DNA of 64,000 bases, from the NCBI GenBank assembly GCA_030770545.1, contig CM061102.1, positions 5,755,501-5,819,500 of the forward strand. Reading direction: 5' to 3'. Shown here in pieces: positions 46,501 through 61,437 of the stretch (positions are counted from its first letter, which is position 1; each line of letters opens with the position of its first letter). Origin of the DNA: Macropodus opercularis (Eukaryota > Chordata > Actinopteri > Anabantiformes > Osphronemidae). The position numbers and the translations under genes were made by a program. The notes under the pieces are model-generated. The model searched no databases, was not told where the DNA came from, and was given only the letters and a program-made list of their open reading frames with translations.

Positions 46501-49500
46501 ACATCAATACTGCAATAGCACAATGAACTTTCCTGTTAATTAGATAATTTGCAATGGTCACTTTCTACCTAATTTAACATTTAATCCATAAAATAAAAAT
46601 TAAAATGCACTGAATTATTATTAATTACTTAATCATTATTTTGGGCACGTTTATCAGCCTCGTCAGATAATTTCTGAAAGTCTGTTCTATTCTTTAATAC
46701 AGCACCTCTCAAACAATTGTTTTAATTAAAACTTTATTGTGTATAAAAGTATATTAATCCATATGTAATCGTACCAGTAATTTCACTACAATTTCAAGTA
46801 ATGTAAAAAAGTAAACTATTTACAGTAACATGCTAGTCAGAGTTATTATTCCTTTTTTCCAACGCTCGCTTAAAAGAGCCAGTGATTTCCTGGAAAGTTG
46901 CTGATCAGTCTTCAGAGCAATGTGAAATAAAACTGGAATCACTGTTGAAACCTAAATCAGGAGACGCCATTGGTTTGGTCTTTAGCAGCAGAAAGGCTGA
47001 CAAGAATAAATGCGTCTTTCTGAAGTTCATTAGTGCTTAACAGGAGGTAAATCAGAACCCTGACTGTGTCCTCATCAGAAAACATTTCAGAAATCAATTA
47101 AGGCAGGGCCAAGTGCTTATGGCAGCTTTAGAAGCAAACCTTCAAGCGACTTCTCCATTAAATCTGTACTAAGATAATGGTTTTTCTGTCTTTCCTTTTG
47201 GTAATCCTGTCATGTGTAACTGTGTAATCTCACAATCTTTGCAAAGGTTCATTTCACCTGTAAATACAACTACAATGTGTTCACAGGAAGCCGGATTATG
47301 CATTTGTGAGACTAAAAGCAATAAATCACCTTGCAATATCCCTGTCAACATAAACTGGAGTAAATAGTTTGTAATTGTTGTTTTTATGGCCTGGTCTTAT
47401 GTTGGCAAAAGTGCAGGAGCAGATTAAATGTTCCGAGCTGGATTTCGGAAACGATAAGATATAATTAGGAGAATGTCATGAAGCGCATATTCATGAAGCA
47501 ATGGCCAGATATGGAATTTCTGTCAGTGATGCATTTTAAAGAGTGAACTGAGGAAAACAGTGTTACTTTAGATTAAAACAAATGCATTGTTATTGGACCT
47601 AACCTAAACCCTTCTGCCTTTCACTTCTTGTCAACAGTGAAACTTATTTGAAGGCTCACATTTTAGTTCAAAGCATGGTGCACATTGCTCCATCAGGGTG
47701 GGGTCTTCAGTGTTCCCTCATGTGAAAACAATGCCGCGCGATGCTAATACGTAACGTCACGCTGCATTTAGTCCTTGGCCTGACACGGCCTCGTAATGCC
47801 ATCAACCGTCTTAACTGTACCTTCTGAAGTTTTGGGTAGCGCTCGTCGACGTATGTCCCACCACACTCGCGCTTTACCCCTGTGACGTTGAACTGTGACA
47901 CATTTTTGCCAAAGGTGTCCTGATGTTGCTGTCATCTTAATTTCCCATCACCGTTGTGTGTGCGTTCCAGCCGTAGCATTAAAGCCGATCCAGAGTTACA
48001 CTGAGTGATTTATGTTGAAGCTTTTGTTTTTAAACTTCAGTTATTCATTGTCTGACAGTCTTTTGTCCATTAAACTGTACGTAGATCAGTAAAAGAATCA
48101 TCTACGCGGCTTAGTGTCTGCACACTGTTACAGTATGTGGCCGCTGACGCTGCCATGGCTTCCACCAGCACAGTAGGTGATCTTTCCAGTTGTCCTTAAC
48201 ATTGGCCATTAGTGGGAAGACACTGGTGACAGCGCAATCTCACGAGTGGATGTCGCAGAAAATTGATAATTACCGTATCAAGGCGGAATAATGCAACTCA
48301 TTCATCCTGTGGGAGCAGCCATGACACATGGAGAAAGAAACAGGGCAAGAAGGACACTTGGGGAGATGGAAGGAGGAGGAATAGTGGGAAGGTCTGGGAG
48401 GTCAGGACTCATGCATTGTTTCTTAGCATGCTCCAGTTCCTACCGTCACCCCAGCTCTTTGTTAACACTGAGCACAGGGGATATCTGGCTCCTGGGCACC
48501 GTTGCCAGAGGCTGGAAACTCGAGGGTCAGCGGATTTTCCAAACCACTGCTTTACAGTACAGCCATTCAGGAAAAAAAAGCTTCACTGTACTCATTCAAC
48601 AGGCGTCAAGCTCAGTTTAGGCTGTCGCGCTCAGACACCGCTGATGGCCAACATGATGGATGAATGAGCTGTCGGGACTTCTCAGTGGCTTTTGTATCTG
48701 GATGATCTGGTTTTAAAACCCATCCAAACAATTTAAATACAGACTGGTGACAGATTAAAGGGGAAGAATCCTGAAGGCCTCACCCCCCATTGTCATCACA
48801 GAATGGAGTCTTCCCATCACGATAGAAATGTTTCATCCAGAGATAAAGGTGATCAGTCAGAACAACTTTATATTGATTTGCCATGACACCTCCTGCTAAG
48901 GCGACAAGTGGACCCAAGCCATGCCAGCTTAATGCGCCCCGCAGCACAATGGAGCCGCCGGACCCCCTCCCCGTAGGGGTTGAGCATTAAGGCTTTATTT
49001 CTCCTTTAGCTTGTCAATCATATTTGTGCTTTGTCTGTAGTTTCACCCATAATTTCCCGTGGTAATCAGTTGCTGCATGAATAAATCTGTTGTGTGTGTT
49101 ACTGAATTGCCTGGTAGAATCTACGGTGCCTTCATGTACAAATCGACGCCAGTGGCAAAAGCGCTGTAGAAACCCATTGTTGTCAGTCTTTAAGATGTTT
49201 TGCTGACATCTTGAAGCTCATGAGAGTGAAGGTGCAATTTGAATTTTCGGGGCGTTTTTTTGGCTTTGATTCGATTACGCTACTGATTCGTACAACTTGA
49301 CATCTTGATTGTGAAGGTGGCTTAACTGGAGGCTGGAAGCAGCAAACCCAATTCTTTAGTGGATAAGAAGTCGCTTGTGCAGATCGAGCGTGTTGTCTCC
49401 CTCACAGCAGGACCATTTTCACACCCGGTCCCCGTGTTCCCAAAGCACCGACAGACACTTGTGTTACAGTAGCAACATCCAAATGGCTTCCCTTAGGCTA

Positions 49501-52500
49501 AACCGAACAGATGCTGTGTTGAGGAGCGGCTTTGCTTTACAGTCACTTTCTGATGTTTTAGAATTCACACACATAAAACACATCCATTAATATCCTGAAA
49601 TTAAATGATGTACGATATGTACATGCGCATTAAATAATGTACTTGCCGGCAGCGAACATGCAAAAATACTCAGCGAGAGGCAGGAAAGCTCTAAGTAGCG
49701 TAGACATTACTCCCTAAGGATAAAGTACGAGGTGTGTTTTCCCTGCTTTGCTGCTTATACTTAACGTCCTAATGATGAATGCAGCAGTGATTCTTTTTTC
49801 CTTGCAGATGCTGACTCTCACGCTCGTGCGTCGCGTTTCAGTGCAGTTAAATCCATATTGGGTTGTTGGCTGACTGGTTTCACCTCTGGATAGATGTTTG
49901 TTCTCGCATCTAATAGACATTTATTCAAATTGCTCCCTGGGACATAATGTCAGTAATTCGATAAATACTCTTTATTGTTGGGCTCTAGTAGACACCAATG
50001 TAGATAAAATGGCAGACAGGGTTTTGGCTCCCAACCAGGAAGAAAAGAGAAAATACCGAGGGTCCAGTGCTTCACTCAAATTGCAGAGAAATTGCACACT
50101 GTCTGCTTGCCTCCTGTGTTTTCCTCAGTAATTCTTGGACAGGAAGCGTTTTATGGATTGGTCCACTACACTATGAAGCCAAGGTTATGGCAGGGCCAGT
50201 CATGTCGTCTCTCGTCATCTTCCTCTTCAACTGCTGCAGTTCATGCCCAGACTGACCCTGCTGCTACATCCAGACACTCAGACTGTCTCAGTGCCTGCCG
50301 CAGTGCTTCACTTTACTATTAACATTCTGATTGCTGTCTTGTTTCGTTTGCTTGGCCAAGCACTTTATTTCCAAAAAGAGCCTGGTCTCAGTGCTGACCT
50401 TTCCTTTTGCAGACACAGAGCAATCATTCACAAATCACACTACAGAGTGTAAAAAATCCAAACGGTTTGATATCGCAGGCCTAATGAAATGACTCACACT
50501 TCTTTGCTGCAATTATAGGAAAAGGTCAGTGCCATAACTGCTGTTCAGCTTCAGCATGATTGTCCTACTTCACATTACCCAGTGTTTGGCCCATAAAATA
50601 TCAGTATAGGCCATATCGTATGACATTTTATCTGAATGCTTTCCCCCACACATCACAGACATCTAATTTGTGGTGGATGCTTGGAGTTTACTTTGAAATG
50701 AGTATTTTATGGTACATTTGGTTCAGTTTTAATGCAGTCATTTATGAATTTGAGGAATATTAGCGAGCAGCCGAAGAAGAACGGGGAAGTTGCCCCCACT
50801 TGTAATTAAGTGCGGTATTTCTTTGCAAATAAAGCTGTAAATGACCTATTACCATATAGAAACGTGCTATTTTTCTGCAGTGTGTTCAGTCCAGCGCTTG
50901 GTGATGTTTCTAAAAAAGACAACTCATTTTTTTCAGTAATAACATTCTGCTCGCATCAAACTATTACTGAAACATGCACGCAACCGACTTCTGCAGTGCC
51001 CAACATTTAAAACGGGCCCGGGTCTCAGGCTTTCACGTGTGAGGGCCTCTAGTTGTACTTCCTGGTGAGGAAAGTCGAACGCATCCGCAGACGGCTCTCT
51101 GCGTGGCGTGGCTCACGGCTGGAGAGAATGAATTTAGTCTTTTACTGTAATCTCTTATGTAGGCTATAAAGTTATGAGGCCATATTTTTATGTCTGACAT
51201 CATCTTACATTATAATGTGTTCGTTAACTGCATTTCACTGAGATTTGTTTTTTTTTGTCTACAAGATAGTGATATTATTGAAGCAAATCTACGGCAGTAA
51301 TGTGCAGAACAAAGGCAGGCAGGGCAGAAATGTCAACGCACTAATGAAACATCTTAAAAACTCACAACAACAGCACCGTGTACGCAAAGCTTCTTTGAAC
51401 TTGACCATATGTTGTAAAGACACGGGTGTCGGTCACAATATAAGTTTTGATAATGAGCAGTGAAATTGCTGGTGGCTTACTATCAAACACTTTTAAGTAG
51501 GTTCACAGTTGCTTTAACATTCAGACGGCAGCAATTCCCCAGCGTGTAACCCAATTTCATAAATATTCATCTAAGGCATCCAAGTTGAGTGTTGGCTCAT
51601 TCGCTATTTAGTCATGCACAATGTTAATACATGAGCTGTTTGTACAAAGAGAGATGCAGGTCATAACTGTCAAAACTGGGATGTTTTCATCCTAACAAGG
51701 CAGGTTTGTTTGCAGTGATTATTACTGCTGTTATGAATACAAGCAACAGCAGCAGAAACACGAAGGCTTCTAACGACACTGTTGACAGATTTATTACTCA
51801 CTCATTTTGGAGATCTACTCCTGTTAGAGTGAGTTTTCTAAATACCGATTTGTGGTAATTTAAAATTTTTTAATTACAAAGCGAATGAACGACATTAGCA
51901 TTAGTCTCGTCCCCCGTTTATCTTTAGTGGTGTTCAGCCTCCAGCTAATAACTGGGTTTTAAAAGGTGGTTGTCAAAGTACTGAAAAGTGGCCTTTAAAC
52001 AGGACTGTTGTACGTTTCCTACAAACCTCACTGTCAGTGGATGTAGGTCGGTACAAAGAGGCTGAAATAAAAACTGACACTGATTTTGTTCTCAATTTTC
52101 TGCTTTTTAAAAAAGCAGAGCAAAGCCAGGTAAGCAAACCTTTCTTTCATCAGCTATAGGGTCTAACATGCAGGAGTCTTTATTAGTATTTTTGACTAAA
52201 TGTAGTTGTGCAGGATTTGGGTTCTTGCTCTGTGTCAACAAGCATTTGGGTAGAAGCCAAGACCTGCAACAGCCAGGATCCGTGAGGTCACGGCAGTGTT
52301 CCCCCTCTGTGGCAAACTGTGACCACATTGTCCTGCTGTTCCGGAGTCGCCCAGGTTGGCACAGCAGTCGGTGTCTCGCTGAAAGTGTTTCTTTAAGGGG
52401 CTAATTATGACGCACTGATTGACAGGCCACCTGATCAGAAAGTGGGCTGATGGCGTGTTTCATTCACCAGCGTCCCATTTTACGTGTCAGCCACACAGAG

Positions 52501-55500
52501 GGATGCTGAGAGATGACGTTAATGGATGCTGCAGAGGCAGGCTGACAGATGTTCATGTTCCAGCTGTCCGTGAAGGAGCTTTGCTTGTCATCTACCACCT
52601 GTAGACTGTTACACACACGCGCGCGCAGGCATTGAAGTGCTGCTTAAACCAAGCTTGTAGTGGATTGCATACCTCTGGCGTGGTCCTTGGTTATGGGCTG
52701 TGTTGTTCTACTTTTAGGATGTGCTGTGTTTTGGCAGTGCTACCACAACAGCACATGTCACAACAATTTAATTTTTCTATACTCCAGGGTGCATCTGTTT
52801 TATCGTCCCCTAAATAAAAGAAGACGAGATCCTCGTTTGGGTGCAGTTCAACATTCCACAGTAATAAGTGCTCTACCATCGCCGGTTTTTGTGAGCACAT
52901 ATCAAGCCATTCAGGAGAGAAATTGCCTAGTGTGGACACAAAATTAAACTCCTAGGGCAACATAGCCTGCATTCTTACTCATTCGATTAATATTTCATTT
53001 CAAGCCATCAGCAGCAGATTGGGAATAGTCCTCTAAAATAAATGCAAGGGAAAGGCAGGGTGCGTCTATTTAAAGCTATACAAACATGACCCTGTTAGCG
53101 GCTCAGGCTACTTTGCGAAGAAGTTCCCAGGAAGTGGAATCCGCAGTTTGACCAGAGGTTTACATTCCACTGTTGATCCCTCACATTAATGTCCCCAAGG
53201 TGCAGATGTATTTATTGACTATCCGCTGCTTTATTCCAGCAGCACAGATTAGGAACCAGACGTTATGTAACCAAAGAAGCAGCTGTTACACTTTCATGTG
53301 AAACTGCACTGATTAAACTGTTCGCGTTCTGGAGTCAGGGTCACACGACCTGGTACAGCGACACTCAGGAAGTAGAATTTTCCTCACATTACACCTTGAT
53401 TGCAATTAAAAAGCCAACTTGTATCCGTGATAAGACTGAACTATCTGTAATTGATAGAGTATTGGGATGAGGCAGATTTTTAAGTAGAATTAGTTGCACC
53501 AGTCCTCAAATAAACATGTAGGAATGAAGAAAAGATGAGAAATGTGTGTGATTGTGAAAGGTCTGAAACTTCGCTGCGTCTCTGGACTCCATACATGTGC
53601 GACTGTGTATGGAGGCTGGTGAAAATGCAGCATCCAATATGTCCATAGGCTCAAAAATCTCTTCTTCTTAAATGGTGGTGGCATTTTTGACAGCAATTAT
53701 TTCCAAGCAGCACACCACAAAATTACCATTAAAATGGCTTCAGACGACATGACACACTTTTCTGTTGGTTTGACTCTTTTGTGAAAGCGTCCTCGGATTC
53801 GCCTGCGTTTTTACTTCACTTGAATAAATAATGAAATCATTCGTTCCATTTGACAACGCAGACAACAAATGAACATCAACAAATAGCGAGTTGAATATAC
53901 GGTAGAGTACAGGATGAACATCTGCTGCCTGACGTCAAACTCATCTTCTCTCTCCTCCATTCATTCCTTTTCCAAGTACCTTTTCTTCACTTTTGAATTA
54001 TTTATAATTTCTTTAGTGGTTGCCTGTTTTTTTTTTGTTTCAAATCAGCTTTTACTCAGAGTGTTTCTTGTATCAGCTGGATACTTTGCATCATTTGTGT
54101 GACAGTTGTGAAAGAAAATTGTCGTGTACCCACTCAAGGCAGAATGAAACAGGTGGAGATGGCTGCTGTGTTTTAATATCCAAACTTACCATATTCTCAA
54201 AAGGAACATTTTAGTCAGAATGATATGTGTGGATTAGTGGAAACTTAGCCTGCATGACAATATTCTGCCATGGGGAAAGACATTTCTTAGCATTGAGGGA
54301 TTAGTGTGATGCGTGCCTCAATCACTCACTCTTTGTCAGGATAAATATTCCGTGTCTGGAGGCCAGGCAAGCGGCTGGAATCCACGCTGTACTTTTCGCC
54401 ATGGCTGAGGTGCTACCGGGTCTCGTAGCAAGTCATTACCGTAACACTGCAGGGGAAAAGTTATGCATAGAGACGACTTCCTGAGCGCTGGCTGAGCCTG
54501 CCGGACAAAGCCGCCAGTGTGAGGGTTATTTTGGGTCGTTTGCTTTGCCTGTTTAGCATGGGAATCGTCACTTCAGCTTACTTTAACTGACTTAATTACC
54601 CTGACACCCTCCAGTCCCCCGGAATTTATCATCTTCAACCAAGTCCAGGGAGTGTAGAAAAAGCAATAACATCACTTGGGCCAAACCAATGGCTTATTGA
54701 TTGGCACCCAGTATAGCGAGAGGTATGACTCTTCTGTAATAGAGTGGGGAAAGTAGGCTTTGTCAAGAAATGGAGCAAGTGTTTTTGCATCTCCTCCTTT
54801 ACATCTCGCTTTTCCTTGTGTCAGCAACAGGCGAAGGCTTCCTGCCACGCATTGCTAATTACCCTGAAGTTGGCCATGAGAAGGAGCCTGATCAAGCATC
54901 AGGCCACCGAGGCCTCTACTGCACGTTAGCTGTGATGAGCTGGCGTCTGGATGCTTGCAGTGGGACCGTGCGAAGGCTGAAGCTGCAGCGTCAGGCTCGT
55001 GCTGTTCCTTTATGGCCCATAAATACTGTCCATACAAGGATGGTCAGTGATCGTATCATTCTATCCACTGGCAAAAAGATAACCTTCTTTACATGTATGT
55101 TTAAACACAGCCTAAAATAAAGATAATATCAGAGCTATGGAAAGGAATTTAGCAAGTCTGTTCCTCCTCAACATTAAATTTTTACAGCACAGAATTAAGG
55201 GAAATTAAACTCTATCCAACTTGCGCAGCTGGCAGTGAGAACAGAAGGGTGGGTTGTCATATTGCTGGCAGGGTTAAATGGCACATAACACGAAAGAAGC
55301 ATGTTCTGTTTTGTCGCTGGCCGAACACGCCAGTCAGCTCTCGGTGCAGACTTCATCGTTACCGCTCGGCGTTAGGCACAGGCTGCTGATACCTCCTATG
55401 TCCTTATGAGCAATGTGAAGCAAGTCTTGAAAAGAAGGTGATGTTCTTAATGTTTATTCAGTTGCTCAGTTTGGCTGGGACTCAACCAAACCACAAAGGC

Positions 55501-58500
55501 AGATGTGAAAGTTACCCTGAGTGTGTCAAACTGAGCTGAAGGAACAAAGACGACAGATACGGTGATGACTTGGCAAGCGCTGGTGTCATTTACTGACAAA
55601 TAGATGCTAATGTTCCTCTCCAGGTTTAGAGAAGCCTGAAAACCCCAAGACTGTGTTTGTTCTTGTTGTAATATTGATTTGGATGAGCTTCTGCATTTTT
55701 AGACTGTAAGAAGGTTTGTAGGATGAACTGGGGTTCTGACAGTCAAAGATAATGGAAACTGTCCTTATTTTGCAAGTATTCGTGTGAATGGCAAGAGCCC
55801 TTTCTATAAATTGAGAGGACCAAATCTGCATAATACAGTGTATTGTGCGCGAGTTAGATTCACTTACCGACACAGCAGAGCAACAATAGATGAACAACTC
55901 AAATTCAGACATTAGCACATTGGCAAACAATGGGCTTGTTGAGAAAAGGTAATGGAGCCAGCACGATCGTGGAAAGAGTTGAGATAAAGTGGCACTGCAG
56001 TCAAAATGCATCACAATCACCAGTGACACAGAAGATGTCTGATAGTGCAGGAGGACTGGGAGCAGCTATTATGCAGATCTCAAGACGAATACCACTAGAT
56101 CTGTCTGTTCTGTAGAGCAGAGACATAATAACGTATGGGCGATAATCACGTTACTGTGTGTGAGAGGGAATGTGGTTCTTCAAATGTGGTCAAGTGAAGG
56201 AAAAAGTTTTTTTTTTTTATGCAGAGGGATTTGACTTGCAATAATTATTTGTTTGAAGGATTTTCTTAAGGCCATAATGGACAGGTGGTCTGTTTTATGT
56301 AGCTGTCCTCTGTTTTAGCTTTAATTCAAGCTCCAAACTTTTTCATGGTGGTGGTATTTTTGTATTGTTTGGAGTTGAAATGGTGAAGCGATGACCTCTC
56401 TTCAGTATAGCTGGTTATTAAAATACATGAACAAATGTCATGAAACATCGGTGCCAAGAATGATGCAGAAACACAGCAGCACAGTGACGCAGAAGACAAA
56501 TCTGATTTGCTTTAGATTATGCAAACGACACGTTCTGCGGAACCGTTCCGTCATAGAAAAAGGAAACAAAGTGGATTTTCATGACAATAAAAGAAGATGT
56601 GTGTAATAAAGCAAGGCTGTTAAATCCGGTCCATGCGTTCTGCCCAGGACTCGCGCTGAAGCAGCCACTCGTGCACGTCACTGCAGATCAAAGCATTGCT
56701 GGGTTATGTAAAGCTGAAGGGGCTAATGGACTGACCACATCCCATACAAAGTGTGTTACTGTGCATTTGCTTCTGACAGGGATTGATGGGATACATTACC
56801 CAATGAAATTGGGGGTTTCAACAACACCGACATACTTCCTCCAACAGCCTTACTGCTGGAGACTTCTCGTACCACTTGAGCACCAAGCGTGATAGATTTA
56901 CCAGCTGTTCGGCTCTAAGTGGAGGTGTTCCCCTGATTTTTGTTTCCACTCTGAGAGAGAGAGAAATTGTTCCGCTTGGCGATTCAAGTCATGTTTTGCA
57001 AATCAAACGGATGCATTTACCAGAAGTTGTAAGATCCTCTCGGTTTTCAAATGCCGTAAAATAATCAAAATGTAAATACGCTGTCAGACTTTTGTTAATA
57101 ATTTCAGGTGACTTTATTTCACGTCAGAGCTGAGGGGGCGGGTGCTAGGAACAGCTTACAGCGTGTTGCTGCCATTGAGATCAAGTTCTAATAACAGTTG
57201 TCATCCTTAACCACAGTTCTCAGCAGCTGCGTGGCGCTGTGTGTTTTTAATGGCTGCAACTAGCAGCTAACTAGCTACATACACATTCTATACGTTGTCA
57301 CTTTCCACTGCACTAAACCCTAGATACTCCCCTTCTGCTTGACTTTTTGTATTGACATCTATCTACTTATAGAAAACTTTTGGAGTTTTAATTGATCTTA
57401 CTTTTATTGAGAACAATTTTGAATCTTAATCTTGTCCACCAAGCACCAGTTTGTCTTTTGTGGGGGACCTGGCAGTCGGTGAGTTCAGCACCAGCTCTGT
57501 TTGAATTGCTGAACAAATAAATGTGAAATGTGGCAGCAATTCAGAGCCGTGGAACCGTATCTTTACACAGTGGAACTATAAAACGGATGACAATGGGAAA
57601 GATTCAAATTCATACCACTTAGTCGTTGACTTGCACATGTTTGTCAGGTTACGTCTCCTTCCTGCCATTCATCATTTTGTCTCATTTACTTGTCCCATGC
57701 ATCCGGAGGACGAGACGAGTGCTGGGGACTTTCATTTAAATCTCTCAGACATTGACCTAGTTGAGGCTGACATTTTGGACAAGGACCAGGTGACATTATG
57801 GATTACCTAAGGTTTTATAACATGCTGTCAGAGTACTGTACATGCATGAGTCCACTGCTGGGGGAATGTGACAGAGAGTGGCAGCTGTGATAAAAAGTGA
57901 GCCACAAGGAGTCAGAGTATTTGTGCCCCAGTTGCCCACAAGTGCCAGAGATGGAGTCACTTTGCTGCAATGACTTTCACCTTGGACCATATTGGCTTCA
58001 GTGCAGTATGTTGCTGTGGGGTCCACGTGTATTCCAGTCACCGCTACATGAATTGACCTGATACTCCTGTCAGGAGACACCTACCAGTCGGAGGATGTGT
58101 TTTTCTGTAGGAACAGCTTCGTATGTGTTTTTCTAATATCACAACCATTAGGACTCATTTTAAACTTGGAATGTGGTTCAACCCAACTAAATGTACTTGC
58201 ATCCTGCCAACAAAGTGAAAATGAACTAACATCTGTCTCAGCGTGATGTCCTGTTAAAAAAAACTCCATTTAAATTTGCAAAAGCTATTTTTCATTTTCC
58301 TTACTGCTTTCATGGAACTTAAATGTGTAAATATGCCTATGGTTGTTCTGGGCAGCTTCCAGGTGTGAATGTGTCCAGCTGTTGTTACCAAAGAGACGCA
58401 TTTTTTTCCTGATAGATAAAAAGATGCTCAGGAAGCCGGTATCTAGTTAGTAGAGCTAATATAATGATGTTAATTAGTTTTTCCTGTCCCTTACTAATTG

Positions 58501-61407
58501 CACAAAGCCTGACTGTTCTGTAGTACTGTAATTTAATGGTACATGCAGTGTCTGATGTTTTTGGCAGGTACCAAGCATGTTTGCTTTCAGCAGGACATGA
58601 TGTGATGTGTGCGCTACCAGCAAGCGCTACACACCCACTACCTGAAGCTCAGCTCGGACTGCTGTCGTGCTTTATCTGATTCTGTTCGTCTCTCGTCAGG
58701 CGCGTCAAACTTCACGGCATGTGTGTTGGACGTAGTTGAGCAGAGACTGACAAAAGAGGAAAAAAAACCACGTAATTCTTCATGTAGAGTTGTAGAAAAC
58801 CTTTGTCTTTTTTCTTGACACTGCAGTCGCTGTCAAACCAAGTTTCAGAACCTTGACCGGAAAATCAGTGTGATGCTTGTCCTTGTTCAAGCCAACCAGT
58901 GGATTCAGACCCAGTGGCTTCCAGGTCCAACACCACATAGTTTTAATGGAATCCTGGAACAATCGACTTTCAATTGATTGCTATTATAATTATTTCTGTA
59001 ATAAATACCCTGCCTACTCATTGAGGCTGTTGTCTGCTCTTATCAGAATAAAATCAGCATGTTGGCATACTTCTCAAATTATTATTTGTACTAGACAGGT
59101 GAGCACTAAATAACATTGCTATTAAATATTTAATGTAAAAGAATGACAGGCCTTGGACCATTAGTAGGTGATGAAGTACACTAGACATCACATGATGCCC
59201 ATATTTTCCTCTATATGCCGCTGAATATGGAAACTACTTTGGGTTTATCAAAAGCAGCAGAAGCGATTTTCCCTTGAAAAATAAGCGATGCCTCTGGTGG
59301 TTCACAGACAAAAGCATTGTCACGGCATCTGGATTACACCATTTCACAGCAGGACTCTGTTTTTTTGAGGTAGACGAGGGGAAAAGGAGTAAAAGCGAAG
59401 GTATAAATACAGAGAACAATGCCTGCATTGCAAAGAATCTTGCTGATTCCTTTCTTTCTGGATTGCTCAGCACCTTCTCAGTTGGTGTGGGACTGGAGGG
59501 AGCAACAAGGAGAGTGGACTCCCTTATGATCAATTACTCCACTTGTCAAACTCACAACACCACAAACTCTTTTCCATTGACCTTTCACATTGGGACACGA
59601 GTTCTTCTCCTCATTTTTGCTTTGCCAGCAGTGTTCCCTATTATATGCAGCCCCAGGGCCATTTATATTAGATAATAATAGAAATATACCTTTTAAAATA
59701 ATTTAAAAGTAGCATTACCAGAGTTCTCTTACCCATTGAATGCTGGGATTGGCAGCAGGGTCCCTTTAAGAGAAAAAGTGGAGAATAGATGGAGAATGGA
59801 CAGATTATCAAATGTTTGTATTGGTTTTCCTCTTTGAAGTATTAGGATAGATGAACACATCTTGCAAACTATTTAGGGAAAGAAATAATTGTCTTTAAAC
59901 AAAACCCTTTGCCGTGCTGCCCTTGACTCGCTACCTGTTGGAAGTACTAAGACCAGGACTGTCGGAATGATGCAGACATAATTTGTTTGCCCTCGTTTTG
60001 CATAAACTCAGTTTGAAATGATATTTATTGTGTTGAAAGCAGCTCCTCGGAGACCGGTTCATTCAAACGTCTACCTGTGATAAATGAAAATCTTGTTAGC
60101 ATTGCTATCACAAAAACACGTTCATCCAGTTACCTTAATTATAGCTGCTCCGTGTGAATCGTCGAGGGCAAACCGCATGTGGCGGGACTCAACAAAGATA
60201 GATGGCTTCATTTATCAAGCTTCATGTTTTGCTAACACTGTGTGGCCAAGTGCCCTCCAGCCCACGTCCAGTCTCCAGGTCAGTTTAACCTTGAGCGCAG
60301 GGGGTGTAGCCGTACTGCGCAGCTGTAACCCTGCCAAGAGGCAGAGGCACCTTTCTGCTGGCTGCCCTGCAAGAAGCAGCCATCGTTAAAGCAAATGCCC
60401 TCAGACAGAAGGGTCTGTACCCAGTTGTAGCTGGTTTATCCTCATACCGTAAAGGTTTACATGCGTTACAGAGGACAGTGTCCGAGATGTCGTTAAAGCC
60501 CAGTGTTTAGGGATCAGCAGTAGATTTTCCTTCCTGTTCGTTTCCTCCTTTTTAGTGAACGCTGAATGAATCGATAAATGCCAGCGTGTGCCAGTCCCCT
60601 TTGGCAGCCATTCATACCTAAGCCATAACAGAGGCGCCATCGTGGTTGACAGATGAGCTGTTATTAGTCTCCAGGCCAACGCTGCTGGTTAATCTGTGGA
60701 TTTTTCACCCATCCGTCATTTTGATTTGGCATGCGCTATCACACATGGGCTAGTTTGTGGTTAAATTAGCTGTGGATATTTTGTCCTACGGAGAATATTG
60801 ACCTTTGAGCACAGTAAGGTGTTTTATAGGCGAACCTTTGTTGTGAATATTTCATCTTTGAATCCAAACACTCATTTAGGCCTGGAAAACCAGGAACACA
60901 GTTTTTATTTTTTGGATTTCGGCCGGAAATAACCAAATCTCTCTTAAGCATCATAAAGTCATGGTCTCTTTCTCTCTGCAGTCTTAAAGAGAGAGAGAGC
61001 GAAAGCAAGAGAACTCTTCCCTTGAACAAGGCATTAATCATGAAGTTAGAAGTATGGCAAGAGGAACAAATCAAAGGCTGCTTTGGTCTCTGCCCCCGAG
61101 TTTGGCACCAAAACAAGACCTACTCATCACACAGTGCTGTGACTTATAGCCCACAGGCATAGTCATGACATTTCTCAGTTTTAGGATACGGAGAGGAAAA
61201 TGCTAATCAAATGGCTGGATGGAAAATGTCAGTTTTCTAAGGAAATGCCCCTCCATGCTTTGCGGCCTGTGCTCATGTGCGCTTGCTTGTCGCGTTGGAG
61301 AGGCAAGGAAGTGAGTACAGGCTGACTTTTGACTATTTTCTTTAACCCCTAGAGGCTACGGCAGAGTTGCAGAGCCCTAACAATGACTGACTCTTTCTGC
61401 TTGGAAA

Positions 61408-61437
61408 GGGGGTGGGGGTGGGGGGTTGAGGTGGGGG
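61408..61437 (+). other. G-quadruplex motif
   Basis: Four G-runs of at least five are separated by short loops: GGGGG, T, GGGGG, T, GGGGGG, TTGAGGT, GGGGG. This satisfies the standard G3+N1-7 rule with very short loops. Further GGG runs follow to about 61,460. Confidence 0.85.

Noticed and set aside
48263..48667. 134-codon plus-strand frame rich in basic residues
   Set aside because: Two overlapping phases are open here, with no domain and a composition that follows an A/G-rich local bias.
55607..56029. 140-codon minus-strand open frame
   Set aside because: No recognisable domain, no codon bias and no plausible splice sites. It is consistent with chance in the longest-tail sense for a 64-kb window.
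59274..59675. 133-codon plus-strand frame with an apparent hydrophobic C-terminus
   Set aside because: No family resemblance, and a minus-strand frame of similar length covers the same bases. Treated as chance.
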